Assembly (NCBI RefSeq): GCF_038502225.1
Contig: NC_091378.1
Span: 5,162,425-5,226,424, forward strand
DNA from: Cherax quadricarinatus
Lineage: Eukaryota > Arthropoda > Malacostraca > Decapoda > Parastacidae
Direction of reading: 5' to 3'
DNA length: 64,000 bases
The stretch's first letter is position 1; each line of letters begins with the position of its first letter. Positions 39,838-51,747 of this stretch are shown here, one piece after another. The position numbers and the translations under genes were made by a program. A model generated the notes under the pieces. The model was not told the DNA's origin, made no database searches, and worked only from the letters and a program-made list of their open reading frames with translations.

Positions 39838-40080
39838 CGTGCTGTTGGAGTGTGAGCAAAGTAACATTTATGAAGGGATTCAGGGAAACCGGCAGGCCGG
39901 ACTTGAGTCCTGGAGATGGGAAGTACAGTGCCTGCACTCTGAAGGAGGGGTGTTAATGTTGCAGTTTAAAAACTGTAGTGTAAAGCACCCTTCTGGCAAG
40001 ACAGTGATGGAGTGAATGATGGTGAAAGTTTTTCTTTTTCGGGCCACCCTGCCTTGGTGGGAATCGGCCGGTGTGATAAT
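37331..40080 (+). mobile_element. RTE-like LINE, copy 1 (5'-truncated)
   Basis: A non-LTR retrotransposon truncated inside its endonuclease and complete at the 3' end. The 3' UTR of about 240 bp (39838-40078) includes GGGCCACCCTGCCTTGGTGG and ends TGTGATAATAAAA before a TA run. The matching UTR of copy 2 ends in (AATA)n. RTE-clade assignment rests on the apurinic-like endonuclease, RT motif style, the C-terminal [20 protein letters not shown] segment, the short 3' UTR and the simple-repeat tail. (TA)n flanks both ends. Confidence 0.88.
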
Positions 40081-40084
40081 AAAA

Positions 40085-40126
<42 letters not shown>

Positions 40127-40130
40127 GTTT
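40081..40130. repeat. (TA)n at the 3' end of RTE copy 1
   Basis: A short A-run and TA tract following the LINE 3' UTR. A short (GA)n follows at 40139-40152. Confidence 0.9.
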
Positions 40131-40152
40131 ATACATACAAGAGAGAGAGAGA

Positions 40153-40349
40153 AAATATTCAATAAGGGTCATTTTAAGGAGGTAGAGCTTGTTTAACCGA
40201 CTCTATTACAAGAAACACTTCAGCTTACTGGAGAGAATTTGATGTATAGCGCAATGTTCCTTCCGTTTTCATCTGACGATGAATTACGGTGAAAATACAA
40301 GGGAAAATCTGATAAGAAAATTAATTCGCGGTTTGTTGGCGATGAAACT
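40153..40349. other. Non-repetitive spacer
   Basis: About 200 bp with no gene recognised. It supplies an ATG in frame with the next array. Confidence 0.4.
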
Positions 40350-41144
40350 CCCCGAGAAACTGCCGGAGAAACTGCCGGAGAAACTGCCGGAGAAACTGCC
40401 GGAGAAACTGCAGGAGAAACTGCCGGAGAAACTGCCGGAGAAACTGCCGGAGAAACTGCGGGAGAAACCGCCGGAGAAACTGCCGGAGAAACTCCCCGAG
40501 AAACCGCCGGAGAAACTCCCCGAGAAACTGCCGGAGAAACCGCCGGAGAAACTGCCGGAGAAACCGCCGGAGAAACTGCCGGAGAAACTGCCGGAGAAAC
40601 TGCCGGAGAAACTGCGGGAGAAACTGCCGGAGAAACTGCAGGAGAAACTGCCGGAGAAACTGCGGGAGAAACCGCCGGAGAAACTGCCGGAGAAACTGCC
40701 GGAGAAACTGCCGGAGAAACCGCCGGAGAAACTGCCGGAGAAACTGCCGGAGAAACCGCAGGAGAAACTGCCGGAGAAACTGCCTGAGAAACTGCGGGAG
40801 AAACCGCAGGAGAAACTGCCGGAGAAACTGCCGGAGAAACTGCAGGAGAAACCGCCGGAGAAACTGCAGGAGAAACTGCCGGAGAAACCGCCGAAGAAAC
40901 TGCCGAAGAAACTGCCGGAGAAACTGCAGAAGAAACTGCAGAAGAAACCGCCGGAGAAACTGCCGAAGAAACTGCAGAAGAAACCGCCGGAGAAACTGCC
41001 GGAGAAACCGCCGGAGAAACTGCCGAAGAAACTGCCGGAGAAACTGCCGGAGAAACTGCCGGAGAAACCGCCGGAGAAACTGCCGGAGAAACTGCCGAAG
41101 AAACTGCCGGAGAAACTGCTGAAGAAACTGCCGGAGAAACTGCT
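40350..41144 (+). repeat. 12-bp minisatellite GAGAAACTGCCG, about 66 copies
   Basis: Perfect 12-bp phasing with variants at three positions (CTGCCG, CCGCCG, CTGCAG, CTCCCC, and GAAG for GGAG). The plus strand is open from 40279 to 41295 (338 codons, Lys-Leu-Pro-Glu repeats). The minus strand is open too (280 codons). Open frames on both strands follow from the 12-bp period. A coding role is possible but unsupported: no splice context, homology or conserved flanking domain is visible. Confidence 0.93.
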
Positions 41145-41448
41145 TTACATGCAAGGAATACATTTCCGTAAATTAGCGAAGCGTCCAGGAACAGTAAAAC
41201 CCTTATCGAGGTGGGTGGAAACCCTCCCTTCAGTGGTCAAAAAAGGTTTCCAAGCTAGGCGAGGGTGCAACTGGTCAGAATTCCTGGTTGATTGAGGCTC
41301 ACAGGTCGTCGTGTCACGGCAGGAACACTGAAAACACCAGTTCGACACCCAAGCACAGTGACACCTTATAATTTCTGGCTGGTCAGATGGCCCTGATAGA
41401 ACCACATTATCATTGATGCTTACATTGGTTGAGCTGGATCCCCGCCCC
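41145..41448. other. Non-repetitive spacer, no gene recognised
   Basis: About 300 bp of mixed sequence between two arrays. The only frames continue from the neighbouring repeats. Confidence 0.4.
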
Positions 41449-41870
41449 TTCATACCCTGGATCCTGCCCCTCCATACCCTGGACCCCCCGCCCCTCCACA
41501 CCCTGGATCCTGCCTCTCCATACCCTGGACCCCCCGCCCCTCCACACCCTGGATCCTGCCTCTCCATACCCTGGAGCCCCCGTCCCTCCACACCCTGGAT
41601 CCTGCCCCTCCATACCCTGGACCCCCCGCCCCTCCACACCCTGGATCCTGCCCCTCCATACCCTGGACCCCCACCCCTCCATACCCTGGACCCCCCGCCC
41701 CTCTAACCCTGGAACCCCCTGCCCCTCAATGCCCTGGATCCTGCCCCTCCATACCCTAGACCCCCGCCCCTCCATACCCTGGACCCCCCGCCCCTCTAAC
41801 CCTGGAACCCCCCGCCCCTCAATGCCCTGGATCCTGCCCCTCCATACCCTGGACCCCCGCCCCCCATACC
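41449..41870 (+). repeat. 46-bp C-rich tandem array
   Basis: The unit contains CCCTGGATCCTGCCCCTCCA, then TACCCTGGACCCCCCGCCCC and TCCACA. Later copies change length (CTCTAACCCTGGAACCCC). Nine or more copies; frames on both strands are artefacts. Confidence 0.92.
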
Positions 41871-42057
41871 ACCTCAGAAAGGCCTCATCTTTCCATTTTT
41901 TAACCTGCAAATCAACTTGCTTGAGATGTTCTTCTGCAAGTCTGGGGGAGTAAGATGATGACCAGTATATATAATGTTGAATATCCACTAGACATTATCC
42001 CTCACAACACTTACTGATGCAGCTTCCCACATGATCTCCACTCCTTCCTAAGTTATC
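41871..42057. other. Non-repetitive spacer
   Basis: About 190 bp with no recognisable feature. Confidence 0.4.
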
Positions 42058-42775
42058 CAGGTACAACTATACATAAATACAATTATATAAATTATCACAG
42101 GTACAGCTACACATAAATACAATTATATAAATTATCACAGGTACAGCTACACATAAATACAATTATATAAATTATCACAGGTACAGCTACACATAAATAC
42201 AATTATATAAATTATCACAGGTACAGCTACACATAAATACAATTATATAAATTATCACAGGTACAGCTACACATAAATACAATTATATAAATTATCACAG
42301 GTACAGCTACACATAAATACAATTATATAAATTATCACAGGTACAGCTATACATAAACACATTTATATAAATTATCACAGGTACAGCTACACATAAATAC
42401 AATTATTTAAATTATCACAGGTACAGCTACACATAAATACAATTATATAAATTATCACAGGTACAGCTACACATAAATACAATTATATAAATTATCACAG
42501 GTACAGCTATACATAAACACATTTATATAAATTATCACAGGTACAGCTACACATAAATACAATTATATAAATTATCACAGGTACAGCTACACATAAATAC
42601 AATTATATAAATTATCACAGGTACAGCTATACATAAACACATTTATATAAATTATCACAGGTACAGCTACACATAAATACAATTATATAAATTATCACAG
42701 GTACAGCTACACATAAATACAATTATATAAATTATCACAGGTACAGCTACACATAAATACAATTATTTAAATTAT
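42058..42775 (+). repeat. 40-bp AT-rich tandem array, 18 copies
   Basis: The unit is GTACAGCTACACATAAATAC plus AATTATATAAATTATCACAG, exactly 40 bp. A variant with TATACATAAACACATTTATA appears at about 42349, 42509 and 42629, hinting at a 120-160 bp higher-order unit. Confidence 0.96.
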
Positions 42776-43525
42776 CATACAGAGCATCACATATGTTGAT
42801 TACCTGGATTAACTTTATAAGTCATATTTTATCATATTAAACCACATCATCAAACCCACTTACAACTGGTTTAATAAACCCCGCACTGTGGGATACACAA
42901 AGCGAATATTACGTGGAATAAAGAAAAAAATAAAAACGTAGCGAGGTTTGGGTGAAGCCTCTCCTCGGGTCCGCCATCCTCTCCCCCCACCTGTCAATCA
43001 GCTGTCTAACAGAGCTGCACAAGTACAATAAAACCTAGATCAAACTAGAGGCACGATTTTCACGCTTTGCCTCACTATACAGCAGTTTCAGCGGCTGCTG
43101 TGTCCTCTCTCTCCCTCGTCCCACTTCCCTTCTACACATCCCAGGCACCCACACCAGCGAGAAACACCCATCCCTTCCACTGCGAAGTCGAGTCGAGTTC
43201 GCGACGGAAAACTGATGGACGCGCTCCGCTATATCGGGGTTTTTAATTGGCAGTGTAAGTCAGTCGCTCTATTGTAAGCGAGTCCGAAAGTTGACGAGAG
43301 AAAGAGAGAGGGGAAGGGGGGTCATGAATACTTCCCCCCCCCTTTCCCCTCCTCCTCCTCCTCCCAGGACACTCTTTGTCTCCAGTCTTAACAAATCCGC
43401 CAGTATAGATACGTTACCCAGCCTTTCATATCTTCACATATATACGTTTTTTCTCCTTGGAAGACTTGACGTTGCCGTTAGAATTAAAAGGTCCTTGTGG
43501 GCAATATGAGAGGCAGGCCTGAGGG
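42776..43525. other. Longest non-repetitive stretch in the left two thirds; no gene assigned
   Basis: About 750 bp. It includes a balanced-composition segment (about 42940-43260) with CGCGACGG and AATAAA-like sites, then a purine and C-rich patch at 43295-43375. Open frames are short. It is a reasonable place to look for a host exon or promoter, but nothing in it can be named. Confidence 0.4.
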
Positions 43526-43865
43526 CAAGTCAAAGTCTTGAAGAAGGAAGGAAGACAGCTTGACGTCTTAAAGTCTTGAGGAAGGAACGAGCTTGATATC
43601 TTAAAATCTTGAAGAAGGAAGGAAGAGAGCTTCACGTCTTAAAGTCTTGAGGAAGGAAGGGAGCTTCAAGTCTTAATATCTTGAGGAAGGAAGGAAGAGA
43701 GCTTGACGTCTTAAAGTCTTGAAGAAGGAAGGAAGAGAGCTTGACGTCTTAAAGTCTTGAGGAAGGAACGAGCTTGACGTCTTAAAGTCTTGAAGAAGGA
43801 AGGAAGAGAGCTTGACGTCTTAAAGTCTTGAGGAAGGAAGGAGCTTCTCGTCTTAAAGTCTAAAG
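43526..43865 (+). repeat. About 38-bp tandem repeat (CTTGACGTCTTAAAGTCTTG)
   Basis: About nine imperfect units with CTTGACGTCTTAAAGTCTTG followed by AAGAAGGAAGGAAGAGAG or a shortened form. Unit lengths alternate between about 30 and 38 bp. Confidence 0.9.
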
Positions 43866-44029
43866 GCTGATGAGCACTTTGGAAAAAGACACACACTGCA
43901 GACTGGCAATGTTTCAGTCGTGAAATCTTGTGGTCCAGGACCCACAAGTCTAAAATCTGATAACTAAAAGTCTGATATCATACAGCCTGAAGGCTGAAGT
44001 CTTCCAGAGTGAAATCTAAATAATCAGAG
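43866..44029. other. Short spacer
   Basis: Non-repetitive apart from scattered GTCTGA/AGTCT words. No gene. Confidence 0.4.
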
Positions 44030-44125
44030 TGCTCTAGTACCCAGTGTTCTCTAGTACCCAGTGTTCTCTAGTACCCAGTACTACTCTAGTACCCAGTACT
44101 TCTGTAGTACCTAGTACGACCCTGG
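44030..44125 (+). repeat. CTAGTACCCAGTGTTCT short tandem repeat
   Basis: About five copies of a 17-20 bp unit, TCTAGTACCCAGTGTTC or TCTAGTACCCAGTACT. Confidence 0.88.
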
Positions 44126-44149
44126 TAGTACCCAACTTACAACCCTAGT

Positions 44150-44395
44150 GGTATGCAACATATGTCCCCAGTAGTACCAACATACGACCCTTGTCGTGCC
44201 CAACATACGACCCCAGTAGTACCAACATACGACCCTTGTCGTGCCCAACACACGACCCCAGTAGTATCAACATACGACCCTTGTCGTGCCCAACATACGA
44301 CCCCAGTAGTACCAACATACGACCCTTGTGCCCATCATACGACCACAGTAGTATCAACATACGACCCTTGTCGTGCCCAACATACGACTCTCCCC
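44150..44395 (+). repeat. 44-bp tandem repeat (CCAACATACGACCCTTGTCG)
   Basis: Five to six units of CCAACATACGACCCTTGTCG, then TGCCCAACATACGACCCCAG and TAGTA. One copy has lost the TCG. Confidence 0.92.
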
Positions 44396-45189
44396 TGACT
44401 ACCTTTCAGTCAAACCTCTCTCCACATCCTCGTTCCTGTTTTATCTCTTTTCTATCTACGTTCCATTTCTCTTTCTTTTTCTCCTCTTCAAACATCATTT
44501 ATTTTATTTTTCATCATCCCCTTCGTTTTTTTCTCTTTTTTCTAAAAAAAAAAAAAAATCTCTCTAACGAACTATGACAAGTACAACCATCAGTCCTGCA
44601 TGTGTGTAAGTATGTTCTGCAACACTGCAAGCTCCTGATAATGTGTTGATTGCAACACGAAAGGCCTAGCGCTATCATTCTACTCCCCCCCCCATCGTTG
44701 TTGTTTTGTATCTTGTATCGCTTGTTTGCAATTTGCTCTTCCTCTCTTCTTCTTCTTCTGCTGCTACTCTTACAGTTATGGACGCAAGTCTTGCCCTCGA
44801 GATCAGCAGCCTCGACCTTCCTTACATAACTCTTGTTTTCCATCTTACTGTTGACCGTCTTCCACTTGCAGGGTCTGGAGCAATCACCGGGGCATCGTAA
44901 CTTGCCCTGAGGCAGGCATCAGGGCGATACCCCTCCTGATGGAGTACATACAGCTGGATAAAGATCCAGACTCAGCCAGGCTATAAACTAGCCCAACTTC
45001 TGCCATCAAAACAATCAGCAGCGCCGCCACGCGGGCATTGTGGTAACTAACTTCGTTACCCACGGTTTGTTTATGCGTCCTGTGTCTCTAGTTGGTGCTG
45101 GTGAAAGGTTCTTGATCCTGGGAATGGAGCTAACTTTCTCATTTTATCAGATCAAATATGATCTCTCCGCTTCATGGGATGGGGGAGAT
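44396..45189. other. Non-repetitive region, no gene recognised
   Basis: About 800 bp with a 14-15 base A-run near 44545 and pyrimidine-rich parts. Open frames are under 130 codons and resemble no family I know. Confidence 0.4.
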
Positions 45190-45221
45190 ACACACACATT
45201 TACAAACACACAATTGCACAC

Positions 45222-45288
<67 letters not shown>

Positions 45289-45292
45289 CACA
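45190..45292. repeat. (CA)n microsatellite
   Basis: A long CA tract with a few ATTTAC/TTGC interruptions at its left end. It abuts the LINE B tail. Confidence 0.95.
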
Positions 45293-45345
45293 GGAGGCCA
45301 GGAGCTGAGTCTCGACCCCTGCAACCACAATTAGGTGAGTACACA
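45293..45345 (+). mobile_element. LINE B 3'-tail between two (CA)n tracts
   Basis: GGAGGCCAGGAGCTGAGTCT, then CGACCCCTGCAACCACAATT and AGGTGAGTAC. Only the last 50 or so bases of the element are present. Confidence 0.87.
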
Positions 45346-45349
45346 CACA

Positions 45350-45433
<84 letters not shown>
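45346..45433. repeat. (CA)n microsatellite
   Basis: An uninterrupted CA run (one AAAC near its start) directly after the LINE B terminus. Confidence 0.97.
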
Positions 45434-45435
<2 letters not shown>

Positions 45436-45723
45436 TAGTATCTTCCTGGTCATCAGTAATTGTACCTAAGTGTTACTCAGTAGCCCATAATTAAGCTGAG
45501 GAAGCTGTAAGCTCCAGCTCTTCTTTATGCCCCAAGCTTCCGTCCTTCTCAGCTGATACCATCACTAACCTAAACACCACGCCTTTATATTAACATCAAT
45601 ATACCGGTTCAGAGATGCGGGGCACTTAACATACCATGTGGGCATATAAACTAGCCAAACATTCAGTGGATGAGAGGAAACAACCAACATGTGGGTGGAA
45701 ACAGCTTAGATTTTGTCACTAAA
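45434..45723. other. Non-repetitive spacer, no gene recognised
   Basis: About 290 bp of mixed composition. Confidence 0.4.
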
Positions 45724-46560
45724 GGGGCTAATTTACTGTGTACCTTATATCCATCCTGTGGATGGTAGTAGCTAGTTTATTGTGTACCTCATATCCATCC
45801 TGTGGATGGTAGTAGCTAGTTTATTGTGTACCTCATATCCATCCTGTGGATGGTAGTAGCTAGTTTATTGTGTACCTCATATCCATCCTGTGGATGGTAG
45901 TGGCTAGTTTATTGTGTACCTCATATCCATCCTGTGGATGGTAGTAGCTAGTTTATTGTGTACCTCATATCCATCCTGTGGATGGTAGTAGCTAGTTTAT
46001 TGTGTACCTCATATCCATCCTGTGGGTGGTAGTAGCTAGTTTATTGTGTACCTCATATCCATCCTGTGGATGGTAGTAGCTAGTTTATTGTGTACCTCAT
46101 GTCCATCCTGTGGATGGTAGTGGCTAGTTTACTATGTACCTCATATCCATCCTGTGGATGGCAGTGGCTAGTTTACTATGTACCTCATATCCATCCTGTG
46201 GATGGTAGTGGCTAGTTTACTATGTACCTCATATCCATCCTGTGGATGGCAGTGGCTAGTTTACTGTGTACCTTATATCCATCCGGTGGATGGTAGTGGC
46301 TAGTTTACTGCGTACCTCATATCCATCCTGTGGATGGTAGTGGCTAGTTTATTGTATATCCTATATACATCTTGTGGACGGTAGTGGCTAGTTTATTGTA
46401 TATCCTATATACATCTTGTGGATGGTAGTGGCTAGTTTATTGTATATCCTATATACATCCTTTGGATGGTAGTGGCTAGTTTATTGTATATCCTATATAC
46501 ATCCTTTGGATGGTAGTGGCTAGTTTATTGTATATCCTATATACATCCTGTGGACGTGTC
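45724..46560 (+). repeat. 44-bp tandem array, about 19 copies
   Basis: The unit is TAGCTAGTTTATTGTGTACC, then TCATATCCATCCTGTGGATG and GTAG. Order along the array is graded: TTATTGTGTACC copies to about 46120, TTACTATGTACC or TTACTGTGTACC copies to about 46330, then TTATTGTATATCC with TATACATC to the end. This gradient is typical of local unequal exchange. The CATCC...GGATG part can form a small hairpin. Confidence 0.95.
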
Positions 46561-47426
46561 ACACAAGTTACTGTACTGTCTATTTCTATATTTCCTCAAT
46601 AAGTGGGCAATCAAGCACATAGTGTCTGACCAAGAAAGTGACCAGTAAGGTGACCACATTAAGTCTGACCATCATGTGTTTACATGACAAAGGTGTAAGC
46701 CTACAAATTTCAACCTCTGAGGTCCTCATCAGCAGATACATGGAGGAGGAAATCCTACATACATGGGACGTAGAGGTGTCATTATTCTTTTGACAAGTCA
46801 AATGTACAGGAAAGAGGAGAAAGAAAAATGATAAATAATAATAAGAATAATAATGATTAATAAAATTTATAATAAAACACTTGTTTTTATTTAGACTTTC
46901 ATTATTATCCTTATTGGTATATGTATTACTAACAATATGATCTTTATTTAACGTAAAATAACTAAACCTCCCCAGTATACAGCATATAGCAACAGTTTTA
47001 TTTACCAGTGCTACTTCCACCACCAGTATCACCACTACTACAATTCACCTCCACAAATACCACCACCATAACCCCTACCTATATCAGGCGGTGTCGTTGC
47101 TGCACCAATAGGCTGGTGTCTCGTCCAACCTGGCCTGTCGCTCTCAGTGTGGCCCTTGTCGTCCCCAGTGTGGCCCTGTGGCTCCGAGAGTGGCCCTGTC
47201 TTTCCCAGTGTGGCACGCGCCCACCCAATACGACCTCTGCCATACCCAGTTAAGTGCCTAGGCCCCTAGGCATGTGCAAGTCGATGCCAGGGCCCTAGAC
47301 ACTCTCATGTCCCGTTCAGAGGCACAGGGCCACACTCACACGTGTCACAATCAGATTCCCATGTCGTTGTCACCCATGTCCTCCTAGGGGAGGTGTGCTC
47401 AACATAGTGCCGACCCTCCAGTCCAC
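46561..47426. other. Non-repetitive region, no gene recognised
   Basis: About 860 bp. A minus-strand frame of 149 codons (46586-47035) is AT-driven and has no recognisable domain. The right part has several CCCAGTGTGGCCCT/GTGGCACG words but no clear tandem period. It is a candidate single-copy region. Confidence 0.4.
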
Positions 47427-47435
47427 CTTTTTTTA

Positions 47436-47517
<82 letters not shown>
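47427..47517. repeat. (TA)n microsatellite
   Basis: A pure TA tract of about 80 bp. Confidence 0.97.
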
Positions 47518-47520
<3 letters not shown>

Positions 47521-48155
47521 ATAGAGAAGAGGGTGGAATCTAACAGCAGGAGCATTAACCTGGCTGTCTACAGAAGATAAAGATCTTACTCGGCTCTCCT
47601 ACCAGGGAAGACAAGCCAAGAGTACATACGAAAAAACAGAACTCACTGAGGACATTTCTGAGGAGAAATCTGAGAGTGCAAGAAGGGGAGAGCACTTAAC
47701 ATAAAGTGAAGAAGAATGTGCATGAAGCAGTACATAATGGAACTCTCTTAAGAGTTTTAATGGCGTCGACTAAGAGCAATTAGAGGATGCTCTTCGAGCC
47801 ATTAAAAAAACTGCAAGAAATCGCTGTGTAGAGCTTTATCAAGCTCTACACAGTTTCAAGCTTATCAAGACTAATAGAGCCGCACATGTGAGAGAGACGT
47901 GCAAATACAGGTACAAGGTGTGACAGACTATGGTAACACATATACGCAACACGCATCTCCCTTTAATTACACGTTTCGCCCACTAATGACATCAACCAAA
48001 TACAGAGCAAGGAAGAAATACAGAGGTCAGGTGTTGATGGATGAGCGGGTTACCTGTTTGTGTAGAGTGAGTGAGCCTAGAATTAGTTAAGTAACTTCAC
48101 TTTACATGTACTCACAAGCTGCCTCAAGACACTTTCACTTAGCTAATTATTCTCC
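47518..48155. other. Low-repeat region with two hammerhead-like remnants
   Basis: No gene recognised. On the minus strand, about 47829-47868 reads CTTGATAAAGCTCTACACAG then CGATTTC, and 47966-48000 reads GGTTGATGTC, a short arm, then GGGCGAAACGTGTAATT. Both resemble decayed copies of the motif at 14979 and in the 418-bp units. Confidence 0.4.
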
Positions 48156-48166
48156 ATATATATATA

Positions 48167-48718
48167 TATATGATTGCTGATGTTATGAATGAAAAGAAGT
48201 TGGATGTCCTGGCTCTAAGCGAAACAAAGCTGAAGGGGGTAGGGGAGTTTCAGTGGGGGGAAATAAATGGGATTAAATCTGGAGTATCTGAGAGAGTTAG
48301 AGCAAAGGAAGGGGTAGCAGTAATGTTAAATGATCAGTTATGGAAGGAGAAAAGAGAATATGAATGTGTAAATTCGAGAATTATGTGGATTAAAGTAAAG
48401 GTTGGATGCGAGAAGTGGGTCATAATAAGCGTGTATGCACCTGGAGAAGAGAGGAATGCAGAGGAGAGAGAGAGATTTTGGGAGATGTTAAGTGAATGTA
48501 TAGGAGCCTTTGAACCAAGTGAGAGAGTAATTGTGGTAGGGGACCTGAATGCTAAAGTAGGAGAAACTTTTAGAGAGGGTGTGGTAGGTAAGTTTGGGGT
48601 GCCAGGTGTAAATGATAATGGGAGCCCTTTGATTGAACTTTGTATAGAAAGGGGTTTAGTTATAGGTAATACATATTTTAAGAAAAAGAGGATAAATAAG
48701 TATACACGATATGATGTA
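48167..48718 (+). pseudogene. RTE-like LINE copy 2, endonuclease part, cut off by an insertion
   Basis: From ATG at 48170 the frame gives LDVLALSETKL (catalytic Glu at codon 18), VYAPGEE (about codon 88), GDLNAKVG (about codons 124-131) and INKYTRYDV. These are signatures of an apurinic-like endonuclease, with only the first strand (the usual N/D-rich start) missing. Sequence shared with copy 1 is almost identical. The frame is cut at 48718 by the 418-bp array insertion and resumes at 55211. The left flank is a short (TA)n. Confidence 0.92.
48704..48718 (+). repeat. Target-site duplication, left copy
   Basis: ACACGATATGATGTA occurs here and again at 55196-55210, flanking the 6.5-kb insertion. 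Copy 1 carries it once at the corresponding place (37499-37513). The outer two bases are ambiguous because the unit itself ends in TACAC, so the duplication is 13-15 bp. Confidence 0.88.
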
Positions 48719-51410
48719 ATTAAGACACATATGCAACATCTGGGTATCTTTATTGTAGACGTTTCGCCATCCAGTGGCTTTATCAATACAAATTCTAGGA
48801 CATAACTTGAAGACAGTAGAACTATGTACAGAAGATGAGGTAATCAGTCCCTCAACCTAGGAGTAGGTGCGAAGAGCACCATAGTCGTGGAGATTCTGAA
48901 GCAGAAGACAGGGTCCTGGCGCTTATATAGTAACGTCAGGTGTAGCAGACGAGGGCATATTCACTGGTAGGCGGGATTCCCCCAGTGGAAGTAGGTCCTT
49001 CCCAAAGAGATGGGTTAGTTGTAGTAGTAATTGTCGTAGCCGTGAAGGTTATGTACATGTCCTCAGAATTAAGATTACATGATGTTGCAGTGTCTGACAA
49101 GTTGTGTACGAATGGTATATAATACCGACAAGATGAGATTAAGACACATATGCAACATCTGGGTATCTTTATTGTAGACGTTTCGCCATCCAGTGGCTTT
49201 ATCAATACAAATTCTAGGACATAACTTGAAGACAGTAGAACTATGTACAGAAGATGAGGTAATCAGTCCCTCAACCTAGGAGTAGGTGCGAAGAGCACCA
49301 TAGTCGTGGAGATTCTGAAGCAGAAGACAGGGTCCTGGCGCTTATATAGTAACGTCAGGTGTAGCAGACGAGGGCATATTCACTGGTAGGCGGGATTCCC
49401 CCAGTGGAAGTAGGTCCTTCCCAAAGAGATGGGTTAGTTGTAGTAGTAATTGTCGTAGCCGTGAAGGTTATGTACATGTCCTCAGAATTAAGATTCCATG
49501 ATGTTGCAGTGTCTGACAAGTTGTGTACGAATGGTATATAATACCGACAAGATGAGATTAAGACACATATGCAACATCTGGGTATCTTTATTGTAGACGT
49601 TTCGCCATCCAGTGGCTTTATCAATACAAATTCTAGGACATAACTTGAAGACAGTAGAACTATGTACAGAAGATGAGGTAATCAGTCCCTCAACCTAGGA
49701 GTAGGTGCGAAGAGCACCATAGTCGTGGAGATTCTGAAGCAGAAGAAAGGGTCCTGGCGCTTATATAGTAACGTCAGGTGTAGCAGACGAGGGCATATTC
49801 ACTGGTAGGCGGGATTCCCCAGTGGAAGTAGGTCCTTCCCAAAGAGATGGGTTAGTTGTAGTAGTAATTGTCGTAGCCGTGAAGGTTATGTACATGTCCT
49901 CAGAATTAAGATTCCATGATGTTGCAGTGTCTGACAAGTTGTGTACGAATGGTATATAATACCGACAAGATGAGATTAAGACACATATGCAACATCTGGG
50001 TATCTTTATTGTAGACGTTTCGCCATCCAGTGGCTTTATCAATACAAATTCTAGGACATAACTTGAAGACAGTAGAACTATGTACAGAAGATGAGGTAAT
50101 CAGTCCCTCAACCTAGGAGTAGGTGCGAAGAGCACCATAGTCGTGGAGATTCTGAAGCAGAAGAAAGGGTCCTGGCGCTTATATAGTAACGTCAGGTGTA
50201 GCAGACGAGGGCATATTCACTGGTAGGCGGGATTCCCCAGTGGAAGTAGGTCCTTCCCAAAGAGATGGGTTAGTTGTAGTAGTAATTGTCGTAGCCGTGA
50301 AGGTTATGTACATGTCCTCAGAATTAAGATTCCATGATGTTGCAGTGTCTGACAAGTTGTGTACGAATGGTATATAATACCGACAAGATGAGATTAAGAC
50401 ACATATGCAACATCTGGGTATCTTTATTGTAGACGTTTCGCCATCCAGTGGCTTTATCAATACAAATTCTAGGACATAACTTGAAGACAGTAGAACTATG
50501 TACAGAAGATGAGGTAATCAGTCCCTCAACCTAGGAGTAGGTGCGAAGAGCACCATAGTCGTGGAGATTCTGAAGCAGAAGAAAGGGTCCTGGCGCTTAT
50601 ATAGTAACGTCAGGTGTAGCAGACGAGGGCATATTCACTGGTAGGCGGGATTCCCCAGTGGAAGTAGGTCCTTCCCAAAGAGATGGGTTAGTTGTAGTAG
50701 TAATTGTCGTAGCCGTGAAGGTTATGTACATGTCCTCAGAATTAAGATTCCATGATGTTGCAGTGTCTGACAAGTTGTGTACGAATGGTATATAATACCG
50801 ACAAGATGAGATTAAGACACATATGCAACATCTGGGTATCTTTATTGTAGACGTTTCGCCATCCAGTGGCTTTATCAATACAAATTCTAGGACATAACTT
50901 GAAGACAGTAGAACTATGTACAGAAGATGAGGTAATCAGTCCCTCAACCTAGGAGTAGGTGCGAAGAGCACCATAGTCGTGGAGATTCTGAAGCAGAAGA
51001 AAGGGTCCTGGCGCTTATATAGTAACGTCAGGTGTAGCAGACGAGGGCATATTCACTGGTAGGCGGGATTCCCCAGTGGAAGTAGGTCCTTCCCAAAGAG
51101 ATGGGTTAGTTGTAGTAGTAATTGTCGTAGCCGTGAAGGTTATGTACATGTCCTCAGAATTAAGATTCCATGATGTTGCAGTGTCTGACAAGTTGTGTAC
51201 GAATGGTATATAATACCGACAAGATGAGATTAAGACACATATGCAACATCTGGGTATCTTTATTGTAGACGTTTCGCCATCCAGTGGCTTTATCAATACA
51301 AATTCTAGGACATAACTTGAAGACAGTAGAACTATGTACAGAAGATGAGGTAATCAGTCCCTCAACCTAGGAGTAGGTGCGAAGAGCACCATAGTCGTGG
51401 AGATTCTTGT
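48719..51410 (-). repeat. Left (minus-oriented) arm of the 418-bp array
   Basis: Unit boundaries recur at about 48719, 49138, 49557, 49975, 50393, 50811 and 51229; the last is truncated at 51410 (GTGGAGATTCT). The first two units are 419 bp because of one extra C. Confidence 0.95.
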
Positions 51411-51747
51411 CGGTATTATATACCATTCGTACACAACTTGTCAGACACTGCAACATCATGGAATCTTAATTCTGAGGACATGTACATAACCTTCACGGCT
51501 ACGACAATTACTACTACAACTAACCCATCTCTTTGGGAAGGACCTACTTCCACTGGGGGAATCCCCGCCTACCAGTGAATATGCCCTCGTCTGCAACACC
51601 TGACGTTACTATATAAGCGCCAGGATCCTTTCTTCTGCTTCAGAATCTCCACGACTATGGTGCTCTTTGCACCTACTCCTAGGTTGAGGGACTGATTACC
51701 TCATCTTCTGTACATAGTTCTACTGTCTTCAAGTTATGTCCTAGAAT

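Noticed and set aside
42776..43525. Possible host promoter or exon in the balanced-composition stretch
   Set aside because: Only weak compositional hints; no splice sites, protein similarity or core promoter set could be defended.
46586..47035. 149-codon minus-strand frame
   Set aside because: AT-rich chance frame with no recognisable domain; the neighbourhood shows no splice or promoter signals I can support.
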